Assembly (NCBI GenBank): GCA_016784945.1
Contig: JADHTP010000185.1
Location: 1-6,405 of the forward strand
Reading direction: 5' to 3'
DNA from: Deltaproteobacteria bacterium
Lineage (GTDB): Bacteria > Myxococcota_A > UBA9042 > DTJE01
DNA length: 6,405 nucleotides
Shown piece by piece: positions 1 to 6,394 of this stretch (position 1 is its first letter; each line of letters opens with the position of its first letter). Position numbers and translations under genes: made by a program. Below the pieces are notes generated by a model. It searched no databases. It saw only the letters and a program-made list of their open reading frames with translations, and was not told the origin of the DNA.

Positions 1-143
1 AGGCGGCCGGGATCTCGCAGTTCCACGTGGAAGACCTGGACATGGGGCTCGATGGCTCCGTGTCCGTGGCCGAGCGCCTGGTCAGGCGGGCCACGAACCG
101 GTTCCGCCGCCGATACCATGACCTCTTCTCGACACAGGACTGA
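1..143 (+). CDS. C-terminal tail of a nitrogenase component 1-like subunit (5' truncated by window edge)
   Basis: An open frame runs in from the window edge (codons start at base 3) and ends at TGA 141-143, giving 46 residues. It ends two bases before the next gene's ATG, as in a translationally coupled operon. The tail reads HVEDLDMGLDGSVSVAERLV and then a basic helix (RRATNRFRRRYHDLF). This matches, in spacing and character, the C-terminus of the following nitrogenase-like protein (RPLLGFDGTARLVEELV): a G-[LF]-D-G turn, a helix with E-x-L-V, then a short basic or polar end. NifD, NifK and BchZ-type proteins end with a comparable G-[YF]-[ED]-G motif. I infer a paralogous partner subunit (alpha/beta pair). 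The assignment rests only on this short tail, so which subunit type it is cannot be told, and an unrelated gene remains possible. Confidence 0.65.
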   Translation, partial: AAGISQFHVEDLDMGLDGSVSVAERLVRRATNRFRRRYHDLFSTQD

Positions 144-145
144 GC

Positions 146-1453
146 ATGCCAGAGATGTCGTCGGTTCCCTCGTTCCTGGAGGGCGTCTACATTGGATTGA
201 ACGCGGTCCCCGACAGCCGGCTGATCCTGGATGCGCCCGTGGGATGCAACTTCAAGTCCGAACGCGTGGGCATGAACCACGATTTCTACAGCACCCTGTT
301 CCACCCCCTGGGACTTCACCGGGTGATCACCACCGTGGAGCACCCCCAGCAACTGGTGTCCGGCACCCTGGATACCCTGCGCGAGAAGGCGGCCCGGATC
401 ATGGAACTGTCGCGGCCTTCAGTCCTGTTCATTTCCGAGGTCACGGCCCTGTGGCTGGAGGGGAACGAGGTCGAGGTCATCGCCCGTGACCTCACCGAGG
501 ACCTGGGGATCCCGGTGGTCTATGTCAAACCCGACATCCTGGAAGGGGACTTCCTGGACGGGTACGAAACCCTGCTGTCGAGACTCGCCGAGGTCCTGCC
601 CCTGGAACCGTCCGACGCCTGGCCCGAACCGGGTGTCGTGGGGATCGTGGGATACATGCCCGACCGTATGGAGGCCGACCACCGGGCCAACGTGGCCGTG
701 CTGCGCGACCTGGTGCGGGCCGCCGGCCTGGAGCCCGGCCCCGTGCTGCTGGATGGTTCGGACGTGGATGGGCTCGCCGAGGTCGCCCGCGCCTCGATCC
801 TGCTGGAACTTCCCCTGTCAGGTGGCTGCGCCGGCGCACTGGCGGCCAGGACCGGCGCCCGGGTCATTCCCATGGGGCTCCCGGTGGGGCTCGACGGCAC
901 GTCGAAGTGGCTCAACGATCTGGCCGAGGCGGCCGGTTCCCCGGAAGAGGCCGACCGATACGCGCGAACGCGATTGGGGGAACTGGTCCCCACGCTGGAC
1001 CGGGTGCGCGAGATGTACCTGCAGGACAGGAACCTGGCCATTGCGGCCCCGCCCGACCTGTTGCCGGGCCTCCTGGCGCTCGTGGACGACCTGGGCATGG
1101 AATGCAGCCTGGTGGCGGCCCGGTGCCGGGATCCCAGGCGGATCGTTCCGGTCAGGGACGTGATGGACAAGCTGGGCAACGACACGGAAATCCTGGTCGA
1201 CTACACGCGATCCCGTTTCAGGCAGGCACTGAAGAAGGCCCACGACGAAAAGCCGGTGACCCTGGTCATCGGGTCCACCTCCGAGGCGATGGCCGCCCGG
1301 GAGGTCGGTGCGGGCCTCCTGGAAGTGGGATACCCCTCCTACATGACCCACGCCCTGACCTCCCGTCCGTTGCTGGGCTTCGACGGTACGGCCCGACTCG
1401 TGGAAGAACTGGTCAATGCCGTGCTGAGGCAGGATTTCACGCAGGGCTTCTAG
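146..1453 (+). CDS. Nitrogenase component 1-like protein (NifK/NifD/BchZ superfamily)
   Basis: This 435-residue protein has the layout of the nitrogenase component 1 superfamily, whose members pair as alpha/beta subunits and take electrons from a NifH-like ATPase. Visible landmarks are APVGC at 30-34 (the GPVGC cluster-ligand site of NifD), TTVEHPQQLVSGTLDTL at 62-78 (the NifD/NifK stretch leading to VFGG), FISEVTALWLEGNEVE at 95-110 (normally S-x-C-P-x-x-L-I-G-D-D-I-E), and IPVVYVKPDILEGDFLDGY at 122-140 (the NifK P-x-F-x-G-x-x-x-x-G-[WY] element). The C-terminus has GYPSYMTH at 395-402 and RPLLGFDG at 407-414. In my remembered alignment H402 falls at NifD His442. Of the three interface-cluster Cys positions only C34 remains. 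The others read G13 and V99. Other Cys are 228, 320 and 327. The start ATG has AGGA six bases upstream (136-139) and lies two bases after the previous stop. The stop overlaps the convergent gene. The family is firm. The substrate is unknown, so no nif or bch name is given. Confidence 0.9.
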   Translation: MPEMSSVPSFLEGVYIGLNAVPDSRLILDAPVGCNFKSERVGMNHDFYSTLFHPLGLHRVITTVEHPQQLVSGTLDTLREKAARIMELSRPSVLFISEVTALWLEGNEVEVIARDLTEDLGIPVVYVKPDILEGDFLDGYETLLSRLAEVLPLEPSDAWPEPGVVGIVGYMPDRMEADHRANVAVLRDLVRAAGLEPGPVLLDGSDVDGLAEVARASILLELPLSGGCAGALAARTGARVIPMGLPVGLDGTSKWLNDLAEAAGSPEEADRYARTRLGELVPTLDRVREMYLQDRNLAIAAPPDLLPGLLALVDDLGMECSLVAARCRDPRRIVPVRDVMDKLGNDTEILVDYTRSRFRQALKKAHDEKPVTLVIGSTSEAMAAREVGAGLLEVGYPSYMTHALTSRPLLGFDGTARLVEELVNAVLRQDFTQGF

Positions 1454-3801
1454 AGGGGCCAGAAGAACGGCAGGAAGACCAGCAGGATCACACCCACCAC
1501 CAGCGTGAGCAGACCACCGACCTTGATGTAGTCGGTGAAGCGGTACCCGCCGGGGCCCATGACCAGCAGGTTGGCCGGGTGTGAGATGGGTGTCATGAAG
1601 CTCGCGGAAGCGGCCATGGCCACGCCCATGAGCAGCCCGTGGGGGGACAATCCCATGCTGTCCGCCGTGCTGAACACGATGGGGGCCATGAGGACCACGA
1701 GGGCCGCCGTGGGGATGAAGCAGGTGGCCAGGAAGGTCAGGCCCACGAGACCGGCCAGGACCGCCTGGGGACCGTAGGGACCCACGAGGCCCACCACGCT
1801 CTCGGCGATGAGACGGGCCGCACCGGTCTGGTCCAGTGCCGTGCCCAACGGCAGCATGCCGGCGATGAGGAAGACGGCCTTCCATTCGATCTGACGGTAG
1901 GCCTCTTCCATGGTCAGGCAGCGGGTCAGCACCATGAGGGCGGCACCCACCACGGCAGCGATGTAGATCGGGACCCAGCCCAGGAACACCGGCACCAGGA
2001 CCATGGCCAGGATCGTCGTTGAGACCGCCGCCTTTCCGGGGTGGGTGACCTCCTGGGCGATCTCCCTCAGGACGATGAAGTCGGGTTCCCGTCCCAGCAC
2101 CTGCAGCTTCTCACGGGGCCCCAGCAGCAGCAGGGCGTCCCCGAACTGCAGGGGAAGGTCTGGAAGGCCCGACGACACGGCCTTGCCCCGGCGCCACACG
2201 GCCAGCACGTTGAGACCGTACTTTTCGCGGAAGGCCAGTTGTCTCAGGGTCTTGCCATCCAAGGCCGTCTCAGGAGACAGGATGACTTCCACCAGCCCCG
2301 TGTCCCCTGTGGCCAGTTCCTTCAGGCTGGCCTCCTCCGACTGTTCAACCTGAAGGCCCCGCAGGCCCTCCAGCAGGGACAGGTCCTCCGGTCGGCACTC
2401 CACCACGAGGCGATCACCGGCCCGCAGGACTTCATCCGGACCGGGCGTTATGGACCTTTCGTCCTCCCGCAAGATGAACAGGACCCGCATGCCGAGGGCC
2501 TTGCCCAGACGGCTTTCCCTGAGGGTTCTGCCCACCAGTGAAGAGTCCCCGGGTACCCGCATTCCAAGCAGTCGGACCTGGAGCCGGTACACCTCGTCCA
2601 ATTCCCTGGCCTCGACCTGCCGGAAGCTCGCGAAGTGGCCCGTCTCGTGGACTTCCGCCAGACTTTCATGCCGCCCGTGCATCAGCAACACGTCGCCGGA
2701 CTGGAAGGAGACGTGCTGGAGATCCACCCGCTTCACCCCCTGGTCGCGCAGCAGGGCCAGGACCACGGCGTCGAAGCGGTTCCGGAAGTCCAGGGTCGCC
2801 AGGGTTTCGCCGATGAAGGGGGAATCGTCGTCCAGGTGGCATTCCACGATGCCGGTCTCCTCGGAGACGAGGGACTGGCAATCCACCGAATCGCCTTCCA
2901 CGACCAGACGGTTCCAGTTGGTGACCTCGAGCAGGTTCTCCATGCGGCCGTTCACCATCAGGAGATCGTCCGACCGCAGGACGGTCGCTGGGCCCGGCGA
3001 CACCCGCGTCCCGTCGGCCCGGCTGATACCGACAACGTTCAGACGCAGTGCGGAGTGCATGCGACTGGACGCCAGGGCCCGACCCACCAGCGGCGAATCC
3101 GAGGGAACGCGGACGCGAAAGAGCCGCTGGTCCAGGCCGTACTGGGTGTCAAAACTCTGCCGCCGGCGAGACGACTCCTCCACCAGGTCCCGCCGAGGCA
3201 GCATGTGCCGACCCACCAGTGCCATGAACGCGGTGCCGCCCCCCATGATCAGAAGGCCGACGGGCGTGAAATCGAAGAAGGAGAAGGGCTCCATCCCGTT
3301 GTCCCGAAGGGCGTCGGTCACCAGGATGTTGGGGGGCGTACCGATCTGGGTGGTGAGTCCACCGAGGAGGCAACCGTAGGCCAGGGGCATCAGTAGGCGC
3401 GACGGCTGGGTGTCCGTCTGTCGGGCCAGTCCAATCACCACCGGGAGCATGAGCGCGGCCACTGCAACGTTGTTCATGATGGCGGACAGGACGCCTGCGG
3501 TGAGCATCACCACCACGATCATGGATGTCTCACCCCGTCCGGCCAATCGGCGGACCAGTCCGCCCAGGATGCTGGCCACCCCGGTCAGGGTGAGACCGCC
3601 GCTGACGATGAACACGGCCCAGATGGTGACCACCGCCGGATTGCTGAAGCCCGCCAGCGCCTCCACGGGACTGACCAGCCCGGTCAGCGACACGGCTCCG
3701 AGGGACAGGAGCGCGGTGACCTCCATGGGGATCCACTCGGTCACGAGCAGCGCCACCGCTACGCCAAGGATGACCAGGATCAGGATGATGTCGGGGGTCA
3801 T
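1450..3801 (-). CDS. SLC13-type (DASS) anion permease with four RCK_C/TrkA-C domains
   Basis: This 783-residue inner-membrane permease belongs to the SLC13/divalent anion:Na+ symporter group. Known members with internal TrkA-C domains include algal and cyanobacterial sulfate transporters and E. coli YfbS. Residues 1-200 are membrane segments with MNNVAVAALMLP (109-120, SNT-like) and GGLTTQIGTPPNIL (147-160, re-entrant hairpin). The cytosolic stretch 222-570 holds four RCK_C domains, near 222-297, 311-387, 401-478 and 498-570. Residues 592-783 are the second membrane half, with ASFMTPISHPANLLVMGPGG at 733-752. Relatives commonly carry two RCK_C domains in about 600 residues, so this one is enlarged. 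RCK_C domains typically bind small ligands and gate transport, so allosteric control is likely. The start has GGGAG four bases upstream and lies 18 bases after the SLC12-type gene, indicating one operon. Substrate (sulfate, another divalent anion, or a dicarboxylate) cannot be read from sequence. Where N-terminal and hairpin motifs fit, the second SNT position reads FIPTAA (695-700). Confidence 0.94.
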   Translation of the reverse strand: MTPDIILILVILGVAVALLVTEWIPMEVTALLSLGAVSLTGLVSPVEALAGFSNPAVVTIWAVFIVSGGLTLTGVASILGGLVRRLAGRGETSMIVVVMLTAGVLSAIMNNVAVAALMLPVVIGLARQTDTQPSRLLMPLAYGCLLGGLTTQIGTPPNILVTDALRDNGMEPFSFFDFTPVGLLIMGGGTAFMALVGRHMLPRRDLVEESSRRRQSFDTQYGLDQRLFRVRVPSDSPLVGRALASSRMHSALRLNVVGISRADGTRVSPGPATVLRSDDLLMVNGRMENLLEVTNWNRLVVEGDSVDCQSLVSEETGIVECHLDDDSPFIGETLATLDFRNRFDAVVLALLRDQGVKRVDLQHVSFQSGDVLLMHGRHESLAEVHETGHFASFRQVEARELDEVYRLQVRLLGMRVPGDSSLVGRTLRESRLGKALGMRVLFILREDERSITPGPDEVLRAGDRLVVECRPEDLSLLEGLRGLQVEQSEEASLKELATGDTGLVEVILSPETALDGKTLRQLAFREKYGLNVLAVWRRGKAVSSGLPDLPLQFGDALLLLGPREKLQVLGREPDFIVLREIAQEVTHPGKAAVSTTILAMVLVPVFLGWVPIYIAAVVGAALMVLTRCLTMEEAYRQIEWKAVFLIAGMLPLGTALDQTGAARLIAESVVGLVGPYGPQAVLAGLVGLTFLATCFIPTAALVVLMAPIVFSTADSMGLSPHGLLMGVAMAASASFMTPISHPANLLVMGPGGYRFTDYIKVGGLLTLVVGVILLVFLPFFWPL

Positions 3802-3819
3802 GATTCTCCCAAGGGAAGA

Positions 3820-6090
3820 TCAGGCAAAGACGTCGGCTTCGCCGTTGGACCAGATCAGCAGCGTCGACGGAAGGACTTCCAGCAGAGGCCCGGACTGGTC
3901 CAGGAAGGCCCCCAGGTCGTCCTTCTGGACCGTGCCCATCCCCAGCAGCACCAGGTCGGTTTCGGGGCCAGAGTAGTTGCCGATGACCTCCTGGGCCTCG
4001 GCCAGGCTGGAGATCACCTCGATGCGGGCCGGAATCCTGGTCCGCCGTCGCAACTCCTCCAGGTTCCGGCTGGCGTTGTCCGCCTCCATGGGGTCCCGCA
4101 CGATCCGCAGTATACGGATGGCGGCCCCTCGCCAGGTCGAATGCTGGGTCACCAGGTAGGCGTACAGGGCCATGAGGCTGCCGTTCTTTTCGCCGCGCCA
4201 CCACAGGTCGATGGTCCGCTTCCGCCGGTCCGGGACGATGTCGCCGGGCTTGTGCAGAAGGACGTTCAGGTTGAAGGCGTTGAATGTGTCGATGGTCTGG
4301 AACATGCGTTCCCGGCCGGGGCCGTCCTCTTCACCGGGGAGGGACAACAGGGCCGTGTTGGGCCGCAGTCCCCCGATGGAGTAACTCTGGAGGAAGGTGG
4401 AAAGCCCCAGAAGGTAGTTGTCCACCACCACGACCTCGGAAAACGCCAGGATCCTTTCCGAATCGATCTGGCGCCGCAGTTCGTTGCGGGCCTGGTCCCG
4501 TTCGAGAATCCTGTGGGCCAGGTCCATGCCGGGCCTTTCCGATATGTGGGCAACCGAGTACAGGCCCCGGTGACTCTCCAGCCAGGACCCCACCCGGATC
4601 AGGGGTCTAGCCCTGGCGGGGTTCCGGGTGACCGCCACCAGGATGGGTCGCCAGTTCTTCGGATGGGTCTGAGCGCCTTCCAGGTACAGGAGGCTGTCCC
4701 GCGTGCGACGGAAGATGTATCCACGCTTGGCGTCGCCCCAGTTGGTCCGGATGTTCCGGCGGTGCAGGTACCAGTAGATGAGTCCCGTAACGGCCAGGGC
4801 CACCAGGGACGCGGTTTCGTTGATCTTGAACATGACCACCAGGCAGCCAACGGCGCCGGCCAGGGCCGTGGTCCAGTGGAACCAGCGGAAGCTGGGCCTG
4901 AAGCTGGGATTGCCGCTCTTGCTTTCCACGAAAGCGGCCAGGTTGATCATCCCGTAGGCGATGAGGAAGAACATGGAAATGACCTCGGCTACGGCGTTCA
5001 GGTCGCCGGCCCAGACCACCCCGAGGGCGATGGCGAAGGTGAGCAGGGTGGCCCGCCTGGGCTCGCTGGCTTCCCCGGCGCCCTTGCCGAAAAAGACCAT
5101 GGGCTTCATGAGGCGGTCCTGTCCCATGGCCTGCAGGATGCGGGGCGCGCCCAGGAAGCTGCCCAGGGATGAACTGAGGGTGGCGGCCAGCACGCCCACG
5201 ATGATCAGGGGCCCGAACAGGCTCATGTCCTGCAGGGCTTCGAAGCCGTTGGTTTCCAGGGCCTGACGACTACTGGAACCGGCCATCAGGAGGATCTGGG
5301 CGGCATAGATGACCGTGGTGGCCCCGATGGCCAGCAGGGTCCCCCTCGGGATGGAGCGGGTCGGGTTCTTCAGGTCGCCGGACAGGTTCACGCCGGCGGT
5401 GATGCCCGTTGCGGCGGGGAAGAAGATGGCGAAGGCCACCCAGAACCCGATGGCCGGTTTGAAGTCGGGCGCCTCGTTGGCTGCCAGGACCTCGGGATCG
5501 AAGTCCAGGACGCCGCCCACCAGGAAATTCAGGATGGCAAGCCCCAGGAGGCCCAGCACGAAGTACTGTGCGCGAATGGCGATGTCCGCGCCCCTGAACG
5601 TCAGCCCGAAGAGCCCGATCACCGCCAGGGAGGCCACCGTCTGCGGAAAATGGATCATGGACGCGAATTCGGCGCCTTCCATTCCGAAGATGACGGTGCG
5701 CGACAGGAGAGGGCCGGCCGCGTAGGACAGGGCCTCCGCGAACCCGATGGCATAGAAGGCCACGCTCACGGCCTGGGCCGCGAACAGGGTGATGCCGATG
5801 CTGCCCCCGAAGTCCATGCCCAGCACGCGGGAAGTCATGAAATAGACGCCGCCCACCCGCATTTCCAGGTTGGTGGCTATGGCGGACAGACTGAGGGTGG
5901 TCAGGGTGGTGATCACCTTGGACAGGCCCAGGATGGCCAGGGCCAGCCACAGCCCCGCGTGGCCCGTGACGAACCCCGTGCGCATGAACATGATCACGCC
6001 CAGGATCGTCAGGACGCAGGGAACGAAGACCCCGCCGAAGGTCCCGAAGCGGGCCTGCGCGTTATCTTCCGTTTTCGTCTCGGCGGACAT
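3820..6090 (-). CDS. Prokaryotic cation-chloride cotransporter (SLC12 family, APC superfamily)
   Basis: This 756-residue protein has the SLC12 architecture: a short N-terminus, about 12 membrane segments (roughly 17-440) and a long cytosolic C-terminal domain (450-756). Family signatures are LGVIMFMRTGFVTGHAG (30-46, TM1), AVSVAFYAIGFAEA (107-120, TM3), FFPAATGITAGVNLSGDLKN (223-242, TM6) and ATLSSSLGSFLGAPRILQAM (303-322, TM8). The C-terminal LWWRGEKNGSLMALYAYLVT (629-648) resembles the conserved animal NKCC/KCC region. Compared from memory with human NKCC1, Tyr113 matches the K+-site Tyr383, Pro225 and Thr228 match the TM6 site, and Ser306/Ser307 match the Na+-site serines missing in KCCs. 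Thr28 replaces the TM1 K+-site Asn220. This suggests Na+-coupled, possibly K+-coupled, chloride transport for volume or ion balance, which is inference. The start ATG has only a weak GGGG six bases upstream. It is first of a two-gene operon, with the SLC13-type gene 18 bases downstream. An amino-acid permease is unlikely given the C-terminal domain. Confidence 0.92.
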   Translation of the reverse strand: MSAETKTEDNAQARFGTFGGVFVPCVLTILGVIMFMRTGFVTGHAGLWLALAILGLSKVITTLTTLSLSAIATNLEMRVGGVYFMTSRVLGMDFGGSIGITLFAAQAVSVAFYAIGFAEALSYAAGPLLSRTVIFGMEGAEFASMIHFPQTVASLAVIGLFGLTFRGADIAIRAQYFVLGLLGLAILNFLVGGVLDFDPEVLAANEAPDFKPAIGFWVAFAIFFPAATGITAGVNLSGDLKNPTRSIPRGTLLAIGATTVIYAAQILLMAGSSSRQALETNGFEALQDMSLFGPLIIVGVLAATLSSSLGSFLGAPRILQAMGQDRLMKPMVFFGKGAGEASEPRRATLLTFAIALGVVWAGDLNAVAEVISMFFLIAYGMINLAAFVESKSGNPSFRPSFRWFHWTTALAGAVGCLVVMFKINETASLVALAVTGLIYWYLHRRNIRTNWGDAKRGYIFRRTRDSLLYLEGAQTHPKNWRPILVAVTRNPARARPLIRVGSWLESHRGLYSVAHISERPGMDLAHRILERDQARNELRRQIDSERILAFSEVVVVDNYLLGLSTFLQSYSIGGLRPNTALLSLPGEEDGPGRERMFQTIDTFNAFNLNVLLHKPGDIVPDRRKRTIDLWWRGEKNGSLMALYAYLVTQHSTWRGAAIRILRIVRDPMEADNASRNLEELRRRTRIPARIEVISSLAEAQEVIGNYSGPETDLVLLGMGTVQKDDLGAFLDQSGPLLEVLPSTLLIWSNGEADVFA

Positions 6091-6122
6091 GGGCTGCCCC
6101 GCAGGTCCTGGTCAAAGGTTCC

Positions 6123-6152
6123 CTGCAATCGTGGGTCGATTATCCATTGCAG
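6123..6152. promoter_or_regulatory. Inverted repeat (operator-like dyad) in transporter operon leader
   Basis: CTGCAAT (6123-6129) and ATTGCAG (6146-6152) form a perfect 7-bp inverted repeat with a 16-base spacer. Reading outward the half-sites are CTGCAATCG and CTGCAATGG, so 8 of 9 positions agree. Half-site centres are 23 bp apart, about two helical turns, which fits a dimeric regulator on one DNA face. The dyad overlaps the -10 and touches the -35 of the promoter candidate. The wide spacer and lack of a T-run argue against a terminator. Confidence 0.35.
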
Positions 6153-6156
6153 TCAA
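6128..6156 (-). promoter_or_regulatory. Candidate sigma70-type promoter for the transporter operon
   Basis: On the minus strand TTGACT (6156-6151) is followed after 17 bases by CACGAT (6133-6128). The -35 is a good match and the -10 a weak one (A2, A5 and T6 kept). A better -10 hexamer, GATAAT (6144-6139), lies between them but has no -35 at proper spacing. It is the only plausible promoter in the 130-base gap before the SLC12-type gene, whose start is about 38 bases downstream of the -10. Prediction by eye only. Confidence 0.3.
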
Positions 6157-6220
6157 GACTTCGGTGATCCGGCGGACGTGGAGGCAGTCGCAGCCCGGTT
6201 TCGCCGTTGATTGTGTCGAT

Positions 6221-6265
6221 TGGTAGCGGGGGCCGGATTTGAACCGGCGACCTTCGGGTTATGAG
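6221..6265 (-). tRNA. 3'-half fragment of an initiator tRNA-Met (CAT) gene, 5' half missing
   Basis: Reading the minus strand, CTCATAA (6265-6259) is the anticodon loop with CAT. It is followed by the 3' anticodon-stem strand CCCGA, variable loop AGGTC, T-arm GCCGG-TTCAAAT-CCGGC (6248-6232), 3' acceptor strand CCCCGCT, discriminator A and encoded CCA (6223-6221). The CTCATAACCCGAAGGTC run and the CCCCGCTACCA end are typical of bacterial initiator tRNA. Upstream of the loop the sequence should read TCGGG and then a D-arm. Instead it reads ...TTTGGATAACC, which does not pair with CCCGA, and no D-arm or 5' acceptor strand follows. It is therefore a displaced 3' fragment that cannot fold as a tRNA, not a functional gene. 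An intron in the anticodon loop, with the 5' exon beyond the window, is the less likely alternative. Confidence 0.8.
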
Positions 6266-6271
6266 GGTTAT
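6221..6271. other. Probable hybrid attachment site (attL/attR) of an element integrated in tRNA-fMet
   Basis: Tyrosine-recombinase elements commonly integrate at the anticodon loop or T-arm of tRNA genes. They rebuild an intact tRNA at one end and leave a 3' fragment at the other. The 45-base fragment starts exactly in the anticodon loop, as expected for an identity block. GGGTTAT occurs twice as a direct repeat (6256-6262 and 6265-6271) across the junction. By tRNA polarity the element lies to the right (higher coordinates) and the old chromosomal flank to the left. Confidence 0.6.
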
Positions 6272-6286
6272 CCAAAGATCTTCAGC

Positions 6287-6316
6287 ACTTGCATGTACTT
6301 GAATACACTTGGATCC
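6287..6316 (+). repeat. Three ACTTGnAT direct repeats at exact 10-bp spacing (arm-type site candidate)
   Basis: CACTTGCATG, TACTTGAATA and CACTTGGATC follow one another with ACTTG starting at 6287, 6297 and 6307. Seven positions (A-C-T-T-G-n-A-T) are constant in all three. A fourth ACTTG starts at 6321, out of phase, and a CCTTG at 6330-6334. Direct repeats in helical phase beside a tRNA att core are typical of integrase arm-type sites or excisionase (RDF) sites. The protein that binds here is unknown. Confidence 0.5.
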
Positions 6317-6322
6317 GGGAAC

Positions 6323-6351
6323 TTGTCAACCTTGCCAAACCTACCCATTCT
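6323..6351 (+). promoter_or_regulatory. Weak promoter candidate for the gene starting at the right edge
   Basis: TTGTCA (6323-6328) matches the -35 consensus at five of six positions. After a 17-base spacer comes CATTCT (6346-6351), a poor -10 with A2, T3 and T6. Transcription would begin near 6358, where the CCTGTGG inverted repeat starts, and would read toward the possible start codon at 6395. Prediction by eye, low confidence. Confidence 0.2.
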
Positions 6352-6357
6352 TGCCAC

Positions 6358-6382
6358 CCTGTGGACACGGAATGGCCACAGG
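6358..6382. repeat. Inverted repeat CCTGTGG / CCACAGG
   Basis: CCTGTGG (6358-6364) and CCACAGG (6376-6382) are perfect 7-bp inverted copies separated by 11 bases. The right arm runs into the GGAG at 6381-6384, 12 bases before the possible ATG at 6395. It could be an operator, or an RNA hairpin affecting translation of the edge gene. No T-run follows, so it is not an intrinsic terminator on the plus strand. Confidence 0.4.
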
Positions 6383-6394
6383 AGACAGGAATCG

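Noticed and set aside
146..1453. Naming the complete nitrogenase-like gene nifK, nifD, bchZ or bchB
   Set aside because: Motifs of several subfamilies are mixed and key Cys ligands are missing. No nif or bch neighbours are visible.
818..1885. Long open frame of 355 codons on the minus strand across the convergent junction
   Set aside because: It overlaps two well-supported genes in another frame, its translation is low-complexity (Gly, Arg, His and Pro rich), and it matches no family. This is typical of a GC-rich antisense shadow.
3802..3819. Terminator or separate promoter between the two transporter genes
   Set aside because: The 18-base gap is filled by the Shine-Dalgarno region and shows no hairpin or promoter hexamers.
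4141..5172. Open frame of 343 codons on the plus strand, antisense to the SLC12-type gene
   Set aside because: It is wholly inside a gene with clear family motifs. Its translation is compositionally odd and shows no domain. It is a shadow frame, as are the plus-strand frames at 2450-3379 and 2635-3396.
6221..6297. A complete 77-base tRNA-Met gene
   Set aside because: The sequence before the anticodon loop (6266-6297 on the minus strand) cannot pair with the CCCGA strand, has no D-arm, and has no 5' acceptor strand complementary to CCCCGC.
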